From Dipteris shenzhenensis (taxonomy: Eukaryota > Polypodiophyta > Polypodiopsida > Gleicheniales), in assembly GCA_047967505.1 (NCBI GenBank), contig CM106541.1: a stretch of DNA of 64,000 bases; one strand, written 5' to 3'. Below, piece after piece: positions 21,126 through 31,983 of the stretch (position 1 is the first letter of the stretch; each line of letters begins with the position of its first letter). Made by a program: the position numbers and the translations under genes. The notes beneath the pieces were generated by a model, which was not told where the DNA came from, did no database searches, and saw nothing but the letters and a program-made list of their open reading frames with translations.

Positions 21126-23330
21126 AAATCATCCTTATTGCCTGTTCAGCTCAATTCATTAAAAATTGGCATCTAGCTTAGGGAGTTTGCTACCAGATTG
21201 AACTTTCCCTTTTGATATTTCAATTGGATATCGAACTCTTGCATTATTTCAGCCCATATAGCTTTTCTTTCTTTAAGCTTTGACTGATTGCAAATCCACT
21301 TAATTCTTTCTTGATAAAAAATGATTTCAAATTTGGCACCATACTAATAGTGCCTTCATCTCTTCAAAGCATAAACTGTAGCATACAACTCCTTCTCATA
21401 TGCCGAGTAATTTTATTTGGCATGGTCTAACTTTTAGCTTTCAAAAGCCAGTGGTCGACCCTTTTGTAATAGTACTGCCGCAACAATAAAGTCACTGGGC
21501 TTTGTTTGAACCATGAACGGCGGTTCATTGGGATCCACTACCTTTAAGCCAGGATCAGATGCTATAGCCACTTTTAGTTTCTCAAAATTGTTATTTTGAG
21601 GTTCACCCCATATGAAGGTACTTCCCTTACCCTTAAGCTAGGTCTATCATTGGAACAACATTCTTAGCATAGTCCTAGATAAGTCTCCTATAAAACCCAC
21701 ATAGACCTAAGAATGTCTATAATTCTTGTAGGTTTATAGGATGTGGCCATTCTCATATGGCCCTTACCTTCTTGGGATCCATACAAATCCCTTCTTGGGA
21801 TATAATATGTCCTAAGTACTTTATTTCTTTTGCAAAAAATTCATATTTGGAATCTTTTGCTGAAAGAGAATTATGTCTAAGCAATTGGAACACTTTCCCC
21901 AAAATTTCCAGATGCTTTTTCCTCGTTTTCAATAGATTATGATATCATCTAAAGATACTACAGAAAATTTTCCTAAATATAGTCTCAAGACACTTCATAA
22001 GTGTCATAAAAGCTACTGGAGCATTTGTTAAACCAAAATGACATTACTTTAAACTAATAATGCACATACGTAGTACGAAATGATGTCTTAGGAACATCCT
22101 CTTCTCTAATTAGCACTTGGTGATATCCTGATCTTAACCCAATTTTATTAAAATATTTTGCCCCTTGCACTGGTTCAAAGAGCTCATCAATGCAAAGGCA
22201 TAGGATACTTATTTTTTATTGTGATTTTATTTAAGGCTCTAAAATCTATGCATAAATGTATAGTGCCATTTTTTTTAAAACCAATAAACTGGTAATGACC
22301 ATGGTGAATTACCAGGTTGACTATGGCTCTTCCTAGAGGTCAATCCATGAATTACGTCTATTTTGTGATGTACATCTCACTAGAGAGGTAAACCATTAGG
22401 CAAGTCACTCAAAAAATCAAATTTGAATTCAATCGTTAAATCCTTAAAGTAAGATTCATAATTTTTAATTACATCAATATAAAATTTATTCTTTTCAAAT
22501 GTAGTAAATATAAAATCACTAATAAAAGAAAGTTCATAGAGGTACACCTCTCATTGTTGTTGTTGTAGAATACATTCCAATTTCATTAAATAAATAAGGG
22601 GGGAGTTGGGCACATCATGTTCTCCATGAATCTGGAAGACTCTACCTTCTTTTTTAAACATAATGGAGTTATTTAAATAACTCCTCTATAAGATATGCCT
22701 AAGACTATACAACCATTCTTGACCAAGAACATCTGCTTGATCGAGATGGATAATTTGGAAATCCAAGGCATCCTGTTAACCTTCGAGTTCCACATCAACA
22801 CCATGAATCATGGTGTCTCAAATCTTTTTATCACTACCCTTTGCTAGAGAGATCGCATATTTTAGGCACTTGAGCTCTTGGGCAACTCCAATTTCTTAAC
22901 TGATGAGTATTTTAAGAAATTATGTGTTATGCTATCATTGATCATAAGTCTTACCCTTTGCCCCTTTATTTTTCCATGCATCCTCATTAAATCATGAGGA
23001 CCAAGGACTGCCACATTGTAGATGATAGACATCACATATGGGTGCTGTCCTCATGATAAAACTCTACTTTAGTGTACCTTTCAGAACCATTAAACATCAA
23101 CACCTACAGCGCATGTTGTATTTGTGGAGGTTCCTTTGGGGCTTTAGCTCCCACTTGTGTTTTTAAAGGGAAGTTCCAAGCAGCACGATCTTTGCCCAAA
23201 CATCTGAAGCATATATTTTCTTCCTTGGCCCTTTCATAATCCTCTTTCTTCAAAATATGATATTTTTGTGTTTGCAGTTTCTTAGGTGGTGCCTTAGAAG
23301 CCTCCTTCTTGAAGTGCCCCTTCCTTTTCA
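21126..23330 (-). pseudogene. Ty3/gypsy zinc knuckle, protease and RT remnant (family B)
   Basis: From the high-coordinate end: a lysine-rich gag tail with a degraded zinc knuckle (CFRCLGKD, 23104-23331), a weak aspartic protease region, then reverse transcriptase at about 22320-21700. RT is clear as [33 protein letters not shown] and EEDVPKTSF, and later GFYRRLI of the connection to RNase H. Stops and frameshifts occur every few tens of codons, so this is an old copy. RNase H fades into the copia fragment at 21125. Confidence 0.8.
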
Positions 23331-23800
23331 AATTGGGAAATTTTTGGAGCTTAGAAATAAAACATGTTCATTCTCTGAAGTTCAATCTTTGGATTTCCCC
23401 ATCGCATTGTTGTATATTTGGGCATATTTAATTGCCTCTTCAAAGGTCTTGGATGCATTTCTTCTCATGTAAACCTTGTAGGTGTCTTGTCTTTTAGACC
23501 TCTCATGAAACCCCTTATCTTTTAGAATTCATCAATCTCCTTCAACTTAAGAAGTGCCTCCATGTAGTTTGCTATGTATTGAACTAAAGTGTTCTTACCC
23601 ATGCTACAATTATCCCAAGCTTCCCAAGCTCTTTCTAGCTCCGTGTTGCATCGATGTTGCATTCTTTCTCTTCCCCATTGAAAATTGGTGGTTTCAAGTC
23701 CTTAAGAATATTAGAGGTTTCTTTAAGTCGAGAGGTGGACCTCTCAACTTGAGTAGGAGGAAACATATGTTTTTTTTGGGATGCGAGCGAGAAGGTGATG
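23331..23800 (-). pseudogene. Ty3/gypsy gag remnant (family B)
   Basis: In minus-strand frames the capsid core is visible as LKPPIFNGEE and then SMGKNTLVQYIANYMEALLK and KIRGFMRGLKDKT, typical of the retrotransposon gag domain. It is frameshifted and stop-ridden. It precedes the zinc knuckle of the adjoining entry and belongs to the same element. Confidence 0.7.
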
Positions 23801-24523
23801 TAGTGGTGCAAATCTTGGTGGGAGTCAGCATTGCAGTTTCATCAAGTGCAACATTCCAAGCTATTCATTTGTTTTCATAATTATAGCACTTCAATCACAT
23901 GATTATCTTCCTCAGATATGCCTAAAAGAATTCTATTACTTTGTATTTGCAGATGCGCATGTGGCATGTGACATCAATGCTAAGCTGTGAGTGATGCCCT
24001 AGTCATTTGTGAAGAGGATAGTTTTGAGCATGTGGTTGTAATTGTCTACAAATGTGGTGACAAAATTCAAGTCAAGATAGCATATTAGATGGTTGATAAG
24101 AGGCACTAGCCCAACTACTTCCAACTACGGTTGAACATGGGGGTCGTGGCATGCTTGGTAGCATTGGTAGCTATGATAAGAAAGGCAAAAATCCAGCTTA
24201 GGCTTGTAGCAGAAAGAGGAATATATGACCAAGACTTGGGGGGTTTCTAGCCATTGGTGTCCCCAAGGGGGGGGGTATTTGATGTGGTCATGATTGAATG
24301 CTTGATGTATAGGGGGCTAGTGGCATCACCTTGCGTCACTTTGTTGGTCTAGAAGTGGAAGCTTGTCCGGACCATGGATGTTTTTATTGAATCTATTCTT
24401 ATATATTAATATAAATATTGTCTCTGTGCCAACATGGAATTAGGTAGCACAAAATGTGTGTGTAGAGTAGTGGCAAAGCTCCACTTGTACCTAGCTAGGA
24501 ATAATCCCTCTTAGGAATCCAAC
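23801..24523. other. Intergenic or LTR-derived, nothing certain
   Basis: A G-run near 24270 followed by TGATGTGGTCATG could be an LTR junction. No second copy was found in the window to confirm it. Confidence 0.3.
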
Positions 24524-24725
24524 TTGCATGTTCTATATGCAAGTTCTACATACAAGTCCTACATGCAAGTCCTACATGCAAGTCCTACATGCGAGTCCTA
24601 CATGCAACTCCTACATGCATGTTCTACATGCAACTCCTACATGAATGTTCTACATACAAGTCCTACATGCAACATGCAACTTGCAACTCCTACATGCAAC
24701 TTCTAGATGCAAGTTCTACATGTAG
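24524..24725. repeat. 13-bp minisatellite
   Basis: About 14 degenerate copies of AAGTCCTACATGC, with common variants AACTCCTACATGC and ATGTTCTACATGC. Confidence 0.9.
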
Positions 24726-24819
24726 AGAGAGAATGTCTTACGGTTCCTACATGTAGAGAGAGAATCTCTCCAACTTGTATAAATACCCCTTAATGGAATG
24801 AAGACTACACTCTTTTGGG

Positions 24820-25420
24820 GCATTGTGTTGAGTTCTACTTTGGTATTCCAAGCAATTTTCTCCAAGTGTCCCTTCTTCCTTGCACTCCACGTCCAAAAGC
24901 ATCTTGCCCAGGTATGTGCGTACATCTTGTCGTCGACCTTGTTCGAACTTGTTAAGTTGGAGAGCGGGATTAGCTTATAGTCTCTCTGTTTAAAAGTGCC
25001 TCTTGAATTTAGTTTGCGGTAGGTCCCATGTGGCTCTTTCTTCCACTAGGAGGTGTAGGTACCATTCCAAGTCTTCATCGCTTAAGGCCATGGGGAACTA
25101 GGCGACCTTGGTTTCATTGGATTGATCTCGTCCAGCTCTACAAGCCACATCAAAATGTTGGAGGAATCGGGCTAGATCGACCCTACCATTGTATTTGGGA
25201 AGTTTGAGCTTGCCCAGGGGGCACCTACCTTGACTATTATTGTTGCGACCAAAATTGTTGCCAGGGCTAAAGAAATTGTTCCCCTCTGATTTCGAGGTCA
25301 AGGTCACCATCATCGCGACGGCAGTCTGCTAAGTCATGTCGTGGAGGAGTCAAAGGGATTGGCTGAATTTTAGTGGGGAATTTGGGGTAGAGGGTTGTCA
25401 GAGGTATTGGCCGGAGCGTA
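24820..25420 (-). pseudogene. Second gypsy gag remnant (family C)
   Basis: The minus-strand reading gives KLKLPKYNGRVDLARFLQHF, then SDEDLEWYLHL, QTKFKRHF and LNKFEQGRRQDVRTYLGKM. This is the characteristic capsid core of plant retrotransposon gag, where the polyprotein assembles into virus-like particles. Stop codons interrupt it and no pol follows in a consistent position. It is distinct from the family B gag at 23.3-23.8 kb. Confidence 0.7.
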
Positions 25421-26074
25421 GTTGCATGCAGATTTGGCAAGAGGTGGAACAAGTGCTTTTGCCGCCGCCGTAAGTGCGGGTGTTGATGTAGGTGTGTTAG
25501 GGGGGTTAGAGATGCATTAGTGTAGTAGAGACCTTTGTGTTAATAATGTGTGTAAGATTGTCCCATGTGATTAGGGAAATGTACCAGTGCAGATGGATCA
25601 TCAATCAGAGGTCACGACAAAAATTTATGAGCGAATTAGTATGAAAAGGGGCCCCACGAGGGCACAAATTAGTGAGTAGTAGGGATGCCGAAATGGTATG
25701 CAATGGGTTGGAAAAATTCCCCATAGCAAAGAATTTTTATATGTGAAACGATGGTTCAAACTGGGTTCAATTTGGCCACCAAACAAATGAGTTATGAAGG
25801 GTTAAATTGGCTTGAAATTTGGCCCATTTTTTTGGGGGGGGTGTCCTTTGGCCCCAATAGGTGCAAGTGTGAATGGGATTAAAGTCTAACTGGGAAGAGT
25901 ACCATTTCAGTTGACCTAACTGGACCAATCCAATTGACTTAACTAGACCAATCCAATTGACCTAGGCTAGTTACCCTAACTAAGTCACTTTGTCTAACTA
26001 TTAGCTAGGCACTAACCTAACTAGTTAATCTAAATATAGGCTTGCTAATCTAAGATGAGTATCCTAATCACCAA
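25421..26074. other. Intergenic with short direct repeats
   Basis: The only clear structure is a pair of about 24-bp units around CCAATCCAATTGAC-TA (25922-25968). No gene is supported. Confidence 0.45.
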
Positions 26075-26580
26075 GAGGGTGGAAGAGGGGGGGGGTTTGG
26101 GGTGGGAGGTGAGGGAGGAGGGTTGTGAGAGGGGAGGTGGAGGGGATTGAAAGTGGGGAGGGTGCGAGGAGGGGCGCGGAGGAGGAGGCAGGGCACGAGG
26201 AGGGGCACAGAGGAGGAGGAGAGGGTAGGCAGGTGGGTGCTACATGGGTGCCACCACCGGGTGTAAATCATCGGTGAGGCGAGCATTGCCACTAGTTGGC
26301 AAGTGGCGCTACCTTTGGCATGCCTCCGCCTCGTTGGTTGGCAACTAGTGTTGTCGGGTGATGGTTATGGAGACCAGAGGCCCCTTAGGAGTTTAGGAGG
26401 AGGAGGGGGGGGTTAGAGGAGGCAGGGAAAGGGCGGTTGGTGGTTGGGGGGGAAACGGGGGTGGAGGGGGGGGTGGCGGAGGAGAGGGGAGGAGAGGGTG
26501 GGTGGTGGAAGGGGGGGGTGGGGGGGGGGGTGTGTGGGTCGAGGGGAGGGGGGGGTGTTGTAGAGGGGGGTGGGGGTGGA
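26075..26580 (+). repeat. G-rich low-complexity tract
   Basis: The plus strand is dominated by G-runs (GGAGG, GGGGGTGG and longer), interrupted at about 26240-26390 by normal sequence. Open frames on the minus strand are proline/serine-rich artefacts of composition. The many runs of four or more G could form G-quadruplexes. Confidence 0.8.
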
Positions 26581-27132
26581 AGGGGATAGAAACTTGACGG
26601 ATGGAAAACTTTGACAAAAATTCAAAGGGATGAGTAGATGGTTACCTACAACACTCTCCCAAGTATTTCTCGATGTAATAGGATTGTTGAGGGTGAATGG
26701 ATAGTGGGTGGATGGCCAGGTTATCACTACGAGAAGGGCTCAAAATAACTCACTGATGAGGATGGGAGTAGGGTGGTGGTCAATGGAAAGGGAGAAGGGT
26801 CTTCGTAGGGCTCGGAATGGGGAAGAGGATGGAGGCTAGATGTGAAAGAAGAAGAATGAGGGGGTAGAGTGGGTTTTTATAGGAATGGGTATAGGGTTAG
26901 GGTAAAACCCTAAACTCTTCCCGGGCCATAACTTTTGATGGTTAGCTCAAATCGCTCTTCTATAAAAAGGTGAAATGCTTGAAATTACGCGCTCTACGCA
27001 TTGGTGTCATTACATAGCATGAATTTTTTTTCAAATAGCTTCTTTTTAACAAATAAACAAAATTTGTTAAGGTAGTAACCCAAGGTTGATGCTTGGGGTT
27101 GATATGTTTGGCTAGAGTTGGAAATTTTTTTA
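26570..27132 (+). repeat. 560-bp direct repeat, copy 1
   Basis: Aligns along its length with 27225-27796, about 90% identical by eye. It includes ATGGTTACCTACAACACTCT, the segment GGGTTAGGGT-AAACCCTAAACTC and GATGCTTGGGGTTGATATG. No ORF. It could be a tandem duplication or two LTRs with little between them, but primer and polypurine sites were not found. Confidence 0.8.
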
Positions 27133-27224
27133 CTCTCCTTGCCCTTGAGTGCTGTTGGTGAAAGTTTGTAGTAGTTTGTTTTTTATTCACATACTTGCAT
27201 ATGTTTACGCATTACTTGAGACGT

Positions 27225-27796
27225 TGGGGGGGTGGAGGGGAGGGGATGGTGATAGAAACTTCACGAACGGAATACTTTGATGAAAATTCAAAGGGAGGAG
27301 GAGATGGTTACCTACAACACTCTCCCAAGTCATTCTCTATGTAACAGGATTGTTGAGGGTGAATGGACGGTGGGTGGATGGCCAGGTTATCACTATGAGA
27401 AGGGCTCAAAATAACTCACTAATGAGGATGGAAGTAGGGTGGTGGTCGCTATGGAGAGGGACAAGGGTCTTGCATAGGGCTTGGAATGGGGAAGAGGATG
27501 GAGGCTAGATGTGGAAGAAGAAGAATGAGGGGGTGGTGGGTTTTTATAGGAATGGCTATAGGGTTAGGGTCAAACCCTAAACTCTTCTCGGGCCATAACT
27601 TTTCATGGTTATCTCGGATCGCTCTTCGGTAAAAAGGTGAAATGTTCAAAATTATGTGCTCTACGCATTAGTGTCTATTACATAGCCTGAATTTTCCCTT
27701 CAAATAGCTTCTTTTTAACAAATAAAGGAAAATTTATTAAGGTAGTAACACAAGGTTGATGCTTGGGGTTGATATGTTTGGCTAGAGTTGGAAATG
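27225..27796 (+). repeat. 560-bp direct repeat, copy 2
   Basis: Second copy of the unit described at 26570-27132, separated from it by 92 bp. It is followed at once by the telomere-like array. Confidence 0.8.
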
Positions 27797-27820
27797 TGGA
27801 ATGCATATGACCTTATATAC

Positions 27821-28090
27821 TAAACCCTAAACCTTAAATTTAAAATCCTAAACCTTAAAATAATAATCATAGACGCTAAACCCTAAATGCTAAATCCTAA
27901 ATCCTAAACCCTAAACCCTAAACCCTATATCTTAAACCCTAAAGCCTAAAACCTAAACCCTTAGCCCTAAACCCTAAACCCTAAAACCATAATCATAAAC
28001 CCAAAACCCTAAATTCTAAATCTTAAATCTTAAGCCCTGAATCCTTAACCCTAGATTATAAACCCTAAACCCTAAACCTAAAATTTAATG
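27821..28090. repeat. Degenerate interstitial telomere-like array
   Basis: About 270 bp made of CCCTAAA and variants (CCTTAAA, TCCTAAA, CCATAAT), with up to three perfect units in a row. CCCTAAA is the plant telomere heptamer. An interstitial array can mark an old break repair or chromosome fusion, or telomere-derived satellite. Confidence 0.88.
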
Positions 28091-28317
28091 ATTTTTTTCA
28101 ATTTGTGCAATAGGTTTGATATATCTCCCAACCTGTTGCAAGTGGAACAGGTTAATGTAGTTTAGATATATATAGACTATATATTATATGCTTTCCAAAG
28201 TGTTTTGTTTATATCCAATACTACGGTACGATCCTTTGCAAAGGCTTTACTTTAAGTAATTATAAGTCTACCTAGTCAAAGTATCCTACTAATTAGGGAC
28301 AAGCACATAGGCTAAAA

Positions 28318-28491
28318 GCACACCGATTCATATTTTCTTACATTCATGCTGCATGGTGTATCAGAAGTATGTGATAAGAAATATTCAGAAGAAATATGTA
28401 TTAAACGCACACCGATTTATATTTTCTTACATTCATGCTGCATGGTGTATCAGAAGTATGTGATAAGAAATATTCAGAAGAAATATGTATT
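28318..28491. repeat. 89-bp tandem pair
   Basis: Copies at 28318-28406 and 28407-28491 start with GCACACCGATT and end with GAAATATGTATT. They are nearly identical and AT-rich. No coding content. Confidence 0.88.
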
Positions 28492-30289
28492 CCATATCAT
28501 GGATTCATACCATGGATATCTGGTGGTTGCTAAAGTAGAAAAATGATATGGATTCAATGATACTGTAGTTTTGTGTAAAGCCTTTAAGGCTTTTGCAAAG
28601 TATTACATACTGTAACAAAGATAAGCAAGTATGCTAAACCTCCTCTAGATTCTATGGTTTTAAATACCTACCTTACAAATGCATTATCTAATTCTTCATT
28701 CTTCAACTAACAAGTATTATACACATGGAAGAAAAGCATACATGCTAAAAGCACGTGTGTAAAATTTAATATTTTCTTATGTTTTAAATTAATTCAATTC
28801 TTTGGTTGACTACTTTTTAAAATTTAAATGTTATTACTATATAATATACATAATTTTAAATGTTATTAATGTATAATATTAATAATTTATATATATATAT
28901 ATAAATTTATACAATAATTACATTATATTTATATTAGTTTTAAAGTTAATAATGTATATTTTTATTAAAACTAAAATTTAATATCTAGTTAATAGCATGA
29001 AGAATATTGTAGAGATTTTTCATATTAAGAACTAAAAACAAATGCTAAGAGTAAGAGATGCAAGGATTTTTCATATTAAGAACTAAAAACAAAGGCTAAG
29101 AGTAAGAGATGCAAGGAAGAAATTTGTTATCAATAAAGAAGGCAATAGCTAGTAGCACAGAGAGAAGGCGAGAAGATCGACCTGAAGAGAGAGTGTAGAG
29201 ATGTGGTGGGAAGTGGGTAGATCAATCTCAGAGAGGGTGTGACTAGACATGGTGGCTTACAATTGAAGTAGTGTGTCATGATGTCATACTACTAGAGATT
29301 ATCATGAGGTTCATGGATAGAGTATAATTGGTAAGAACCCATAAAGACCCGGGTTGCTCTTTGACCCACACATTTTCAGGTACATATGATAATGGTTGAT
29401 TAAAAAGCACATGCAACACATCTCTATGCTTTATAGCACATGGCATATGTTGGCAAATACATTCACTATTGAAGAATAAGTATTATATAACGCACATATT
29501 TTCATTGTTATATTTTTTTAATTAATGTATTTATATAATAATTATATAATATTTATATTAATTGATAGATTAATAATATATATTTTTAGAAAAATTATAT
29601 TCTAACATTAGTTAATAAAATTTTATTATATCATGGAGTAAAAATATTATAAATGGATTTCTCATATTAATAAAGTGTCGTGAGAAGAGTTTTTGGAGAG
29701 ATTTATAGTTAAATTTTGTTTTGAAGTTGTTGCATATGCAATAGGTAGAGAGGTTTGAGTGGTTTTGGGGTTGAGAGAGAAATTTGTATTAGATTGTTTT
29801 ATTTTGTTTTTTTTTGAAAAATTATTGCATGGCCAATAAGCTGGGAGACTTTGAGTTTGAGAGAAATTTGTGACAATAGGTTGTGAGAGTTTGAGGTAAA
29901 GAGGGAAATTTGTGGAAAAAAAGATTTAATGAAAAAAAAGGTTTTTTGAAGTTGTTGCGTATGCAACAGGTTTCTGAGAAAAGAATCGGATTTGAAAAAA
30001 AATTTCAAATTTACAAAAAGTTGATTCTTAGAAGTTCTTGTGTACGCAATACATTGGAAATGAACTCACCTCTTGCAACATTTTGAAAATTTTGATAATC
30101 TTGCAACAGGTTGATGAGAGGAGAGAAGTGTGGAGTGTGAAAGAATGAACTTTGAATGAAAGAGAGAGTGAAGAACGTTCTACTTATAGTGAACCTCAAA
30201 GAACTAAAAAAACCTAAAAAAATAAAAAAAGCCGACTTGACCTAAAAAAGCTGACTTGCCCGAAAAGCTACCCATTTCCTATAAACTCT
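28492..30289. other. AT-rich region with a 51-bp tandem pair and TTGC palindromes
   Basis: No gene is supported. 29014-29064 and 29065-29114 are tandem copies starting GATTTTTCATATTAAG. Copies of a TTGC-centred palindrome occur at 29726-29745, 29951-29970 and 30034-30050. Confidence 0.6.
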
Positions 30290-31005
30290 ACTTCTTCTCA
30301 TTCTCTCTCATGACTTTCTTGGAGCTCCTCCACCACCTCCCCACGCAGGTACTCCCTCTCTCCCTTCCTTCCCCTCTCCTCCCGCTCCCCATCCCCTCTC
30401 CTTCCGCTCCCCTCATTTCCCCTCTCCTCTCCTCCTACTCCCCTTCCCTCTCCTCCTGCTTCCCCCTCCCCTCTCCTCCTTTCCCCTCCTCTCTCTTCCC
30501 TCTCCTCTCGCTTTCCCCTCCTCTCCCCTCCCTTCCCGTCTCCTCTCGCTTTCCCCTCCCCTCTCCTCCCTTCCCCTCCCCTCCCGCTTCCCCCCTCCCC
30601 TCTTCTCCTACATCCTCTCCCTCCCTCCCATTCCCCTTTGATCTTTTTTTTTGTCTTTCTTTTAAGAGCGGGGAGGCTGGTAGTGGAGAGACAGAAGTTT
30701 TTTTTTTTTGGGAATCGAGAGGTAGGGACGGTTTTGGGGAGGAGAGGTAGAGGCAGACGGGAGGCCAAGGTGGGAGGCGGGAGGGGGAAGCGAAGGTGGG
30801 AGGCGAGAGGGGGAGGCAAAGGCACAAGGGGGGAGGCGAAGGAGGAACCGCGAGGGGGGAGGCGAAGGTGGGGAGGGGGAAGCGAGGGGGGAGGCGAAGG
30901 TGAGAGGCGGGACGCAGGACGGGGGAGGCGAAGGCGGGAGGGGGGACAGGGGACAGGGGAGGCGAAGGAGGGGGGAGGCGGGAGGGAGGAGGGGGGATTA
31001 CCCCC
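30290..31005. repeat. Polypyrimidine tract followed by polypurine tract
   Basis: 30290-30660 is almost purely C/T on the plus strand (TCCCCTCCCCTC themes). 30690-31005 is almost purely G/A (GGGGGAGGCGAAGG themes). The two halves are roughly complementary, so the segment can form a long hairpin as well as triplex DNA. The long open frames on both strands (Pro/Ser/Leu or Arg/Gly/Glu) are by-products of composition. Confidence 0.85.
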
Positions 31006-31069
31006 CTAACCTGTTGCGCATGCAACAGGCGACCCTCACGGGCCGACCTGTTGCACACGCAACAGGTTA

Positions 31070-31190
31070 GGGGGAGGGTTAATCCCCTCCCCTAAGGCCC
31101 CTTAGGCCCTTGTTGCGCACGAGGGCCGACCTGTTGCGTGCGCAATAGGAGGCTCACAAGGGCCTTAGGGGAGGGGAGTAACCCCTCCCT
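31070..31190. repeat. Stem-loop with about 30-bp arms
   Basis: The left arm (about 31070-31100, GGGTTAATCCCCTCCCCTAA) pairs with the right arm (about 31157-31190). The loop contains two members of the TTGC palindrome family. Confidence 0.7.
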
Positions 31191-31214
31191 TAAGGGGAGC
31201 CCTTTGGGCCTCCA

Positions 31215-31940
31215 CCTTAAAAAAAAAAAAAAAAAATCACACACACACGAAAAAAAATTAAAATTTAAACAAATTTAAATAATTTAAAAAAACATATTTT
31301 AAATTAAATAAATTAAAAAAATAAACTAAATTATATTAAATTTAAATAAAAAATTAAAATTAAATAACTAAAAAAATTAAAATAAAAAAAATTAAAAATA
31401 AAAAAATAAAATTTAAATGAAGTAGTTAATTTAAATAAATAAAATAAATGTTTAAAAAACAAAATAAATTAATTTAAATTAATAAAATAAATTATATTAA
31501 ATTTAAATAAAAAATTCAAAAATAAAAATTAAATAAATAACTAAATTAAAAAAAAATTAGAAAATTTAAATTAAAATATAAATATATAGATATATAAATA
31601 AATAAATATAAATAAATAAAATAAAAATTTAAAAAGATCAAATAAAATTTTAGAAAATTTAAATAAAAATTTTTTATGTATGTTTATAAAATATTTCAAA
31701 TTAAATTATTTATGTAAAAAATATTAAATAAAAAAATAGTATCTAAAAATATAAAAATATATTTAAAAAAATATATTTGAACTTTTGAAATTTCAATAAA
31801 ATATATTTTAAAAAATATATTTGAACTTTTGAAATTTCAATAAAATATATTTTTAAAAATATATTTGAACTTTTGAAATTTTAATTAAATTTTAATTTTT
31901 AATATTACAAATTTTTTTAATATTTTGAGTTTGAAAATCA
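31215..31940. repeat. Extremely AT-rich tract with a 45-bp tandem repeat
   Basis: About 700 bp almost free of G and C (AAATTTAAATAAA themes) after an A17 and a CACACAC run. Three copies of a 44-45 bp unit containing ATATATTTGAACTTTTGAAA lie at about 31771-31885. It immediately precedes the unrecognised gene and may include its promoter. Confidence 0.8.
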
Positions 31941-31983
31941 TTGTAATTCTCATTTTTTGTTTTTGATTGTTTTGCAGAAAACT

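Larger units (their letters stand above)
28131..31149. repeat. Dispersed TTGC-centred palindrome (about eight copies)
   Basis: The consensus is CCTGTTGCRYRYGCAACAGG. Copies: 28131-28151, 29726-29745 (core TTGCATATGCAA, a perfect 12-bp palindrome), 29951-29970, 30034-30050, 31010-31029, 31047-31066, 31109-31121 (half) and 31130-31149. Flanking sequences differ, while the palindrome is kept. A protein-binding site or terminal motif of a small element is possible. The identity is unknown. Confidence 0.75.

Noticed and set aside
24524-24725. CRISPR-like array
   Set aside because: Units are 13 bp and contiguous with no spacers. It is a minisatellite in a eukaryotic setting.
26068-26727. Proline-rich minus-strand frames
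   Set aside because: Artefact of the G-rich plus strand.
30256-31058. Long open frames on both strands (up to about 200 codons)
   Set aside because: They consist of Pro/Ser/Leu or Arg/Gly/Glu runs dictated by the CT- and GA-rich composition. No domain and no codon structure.
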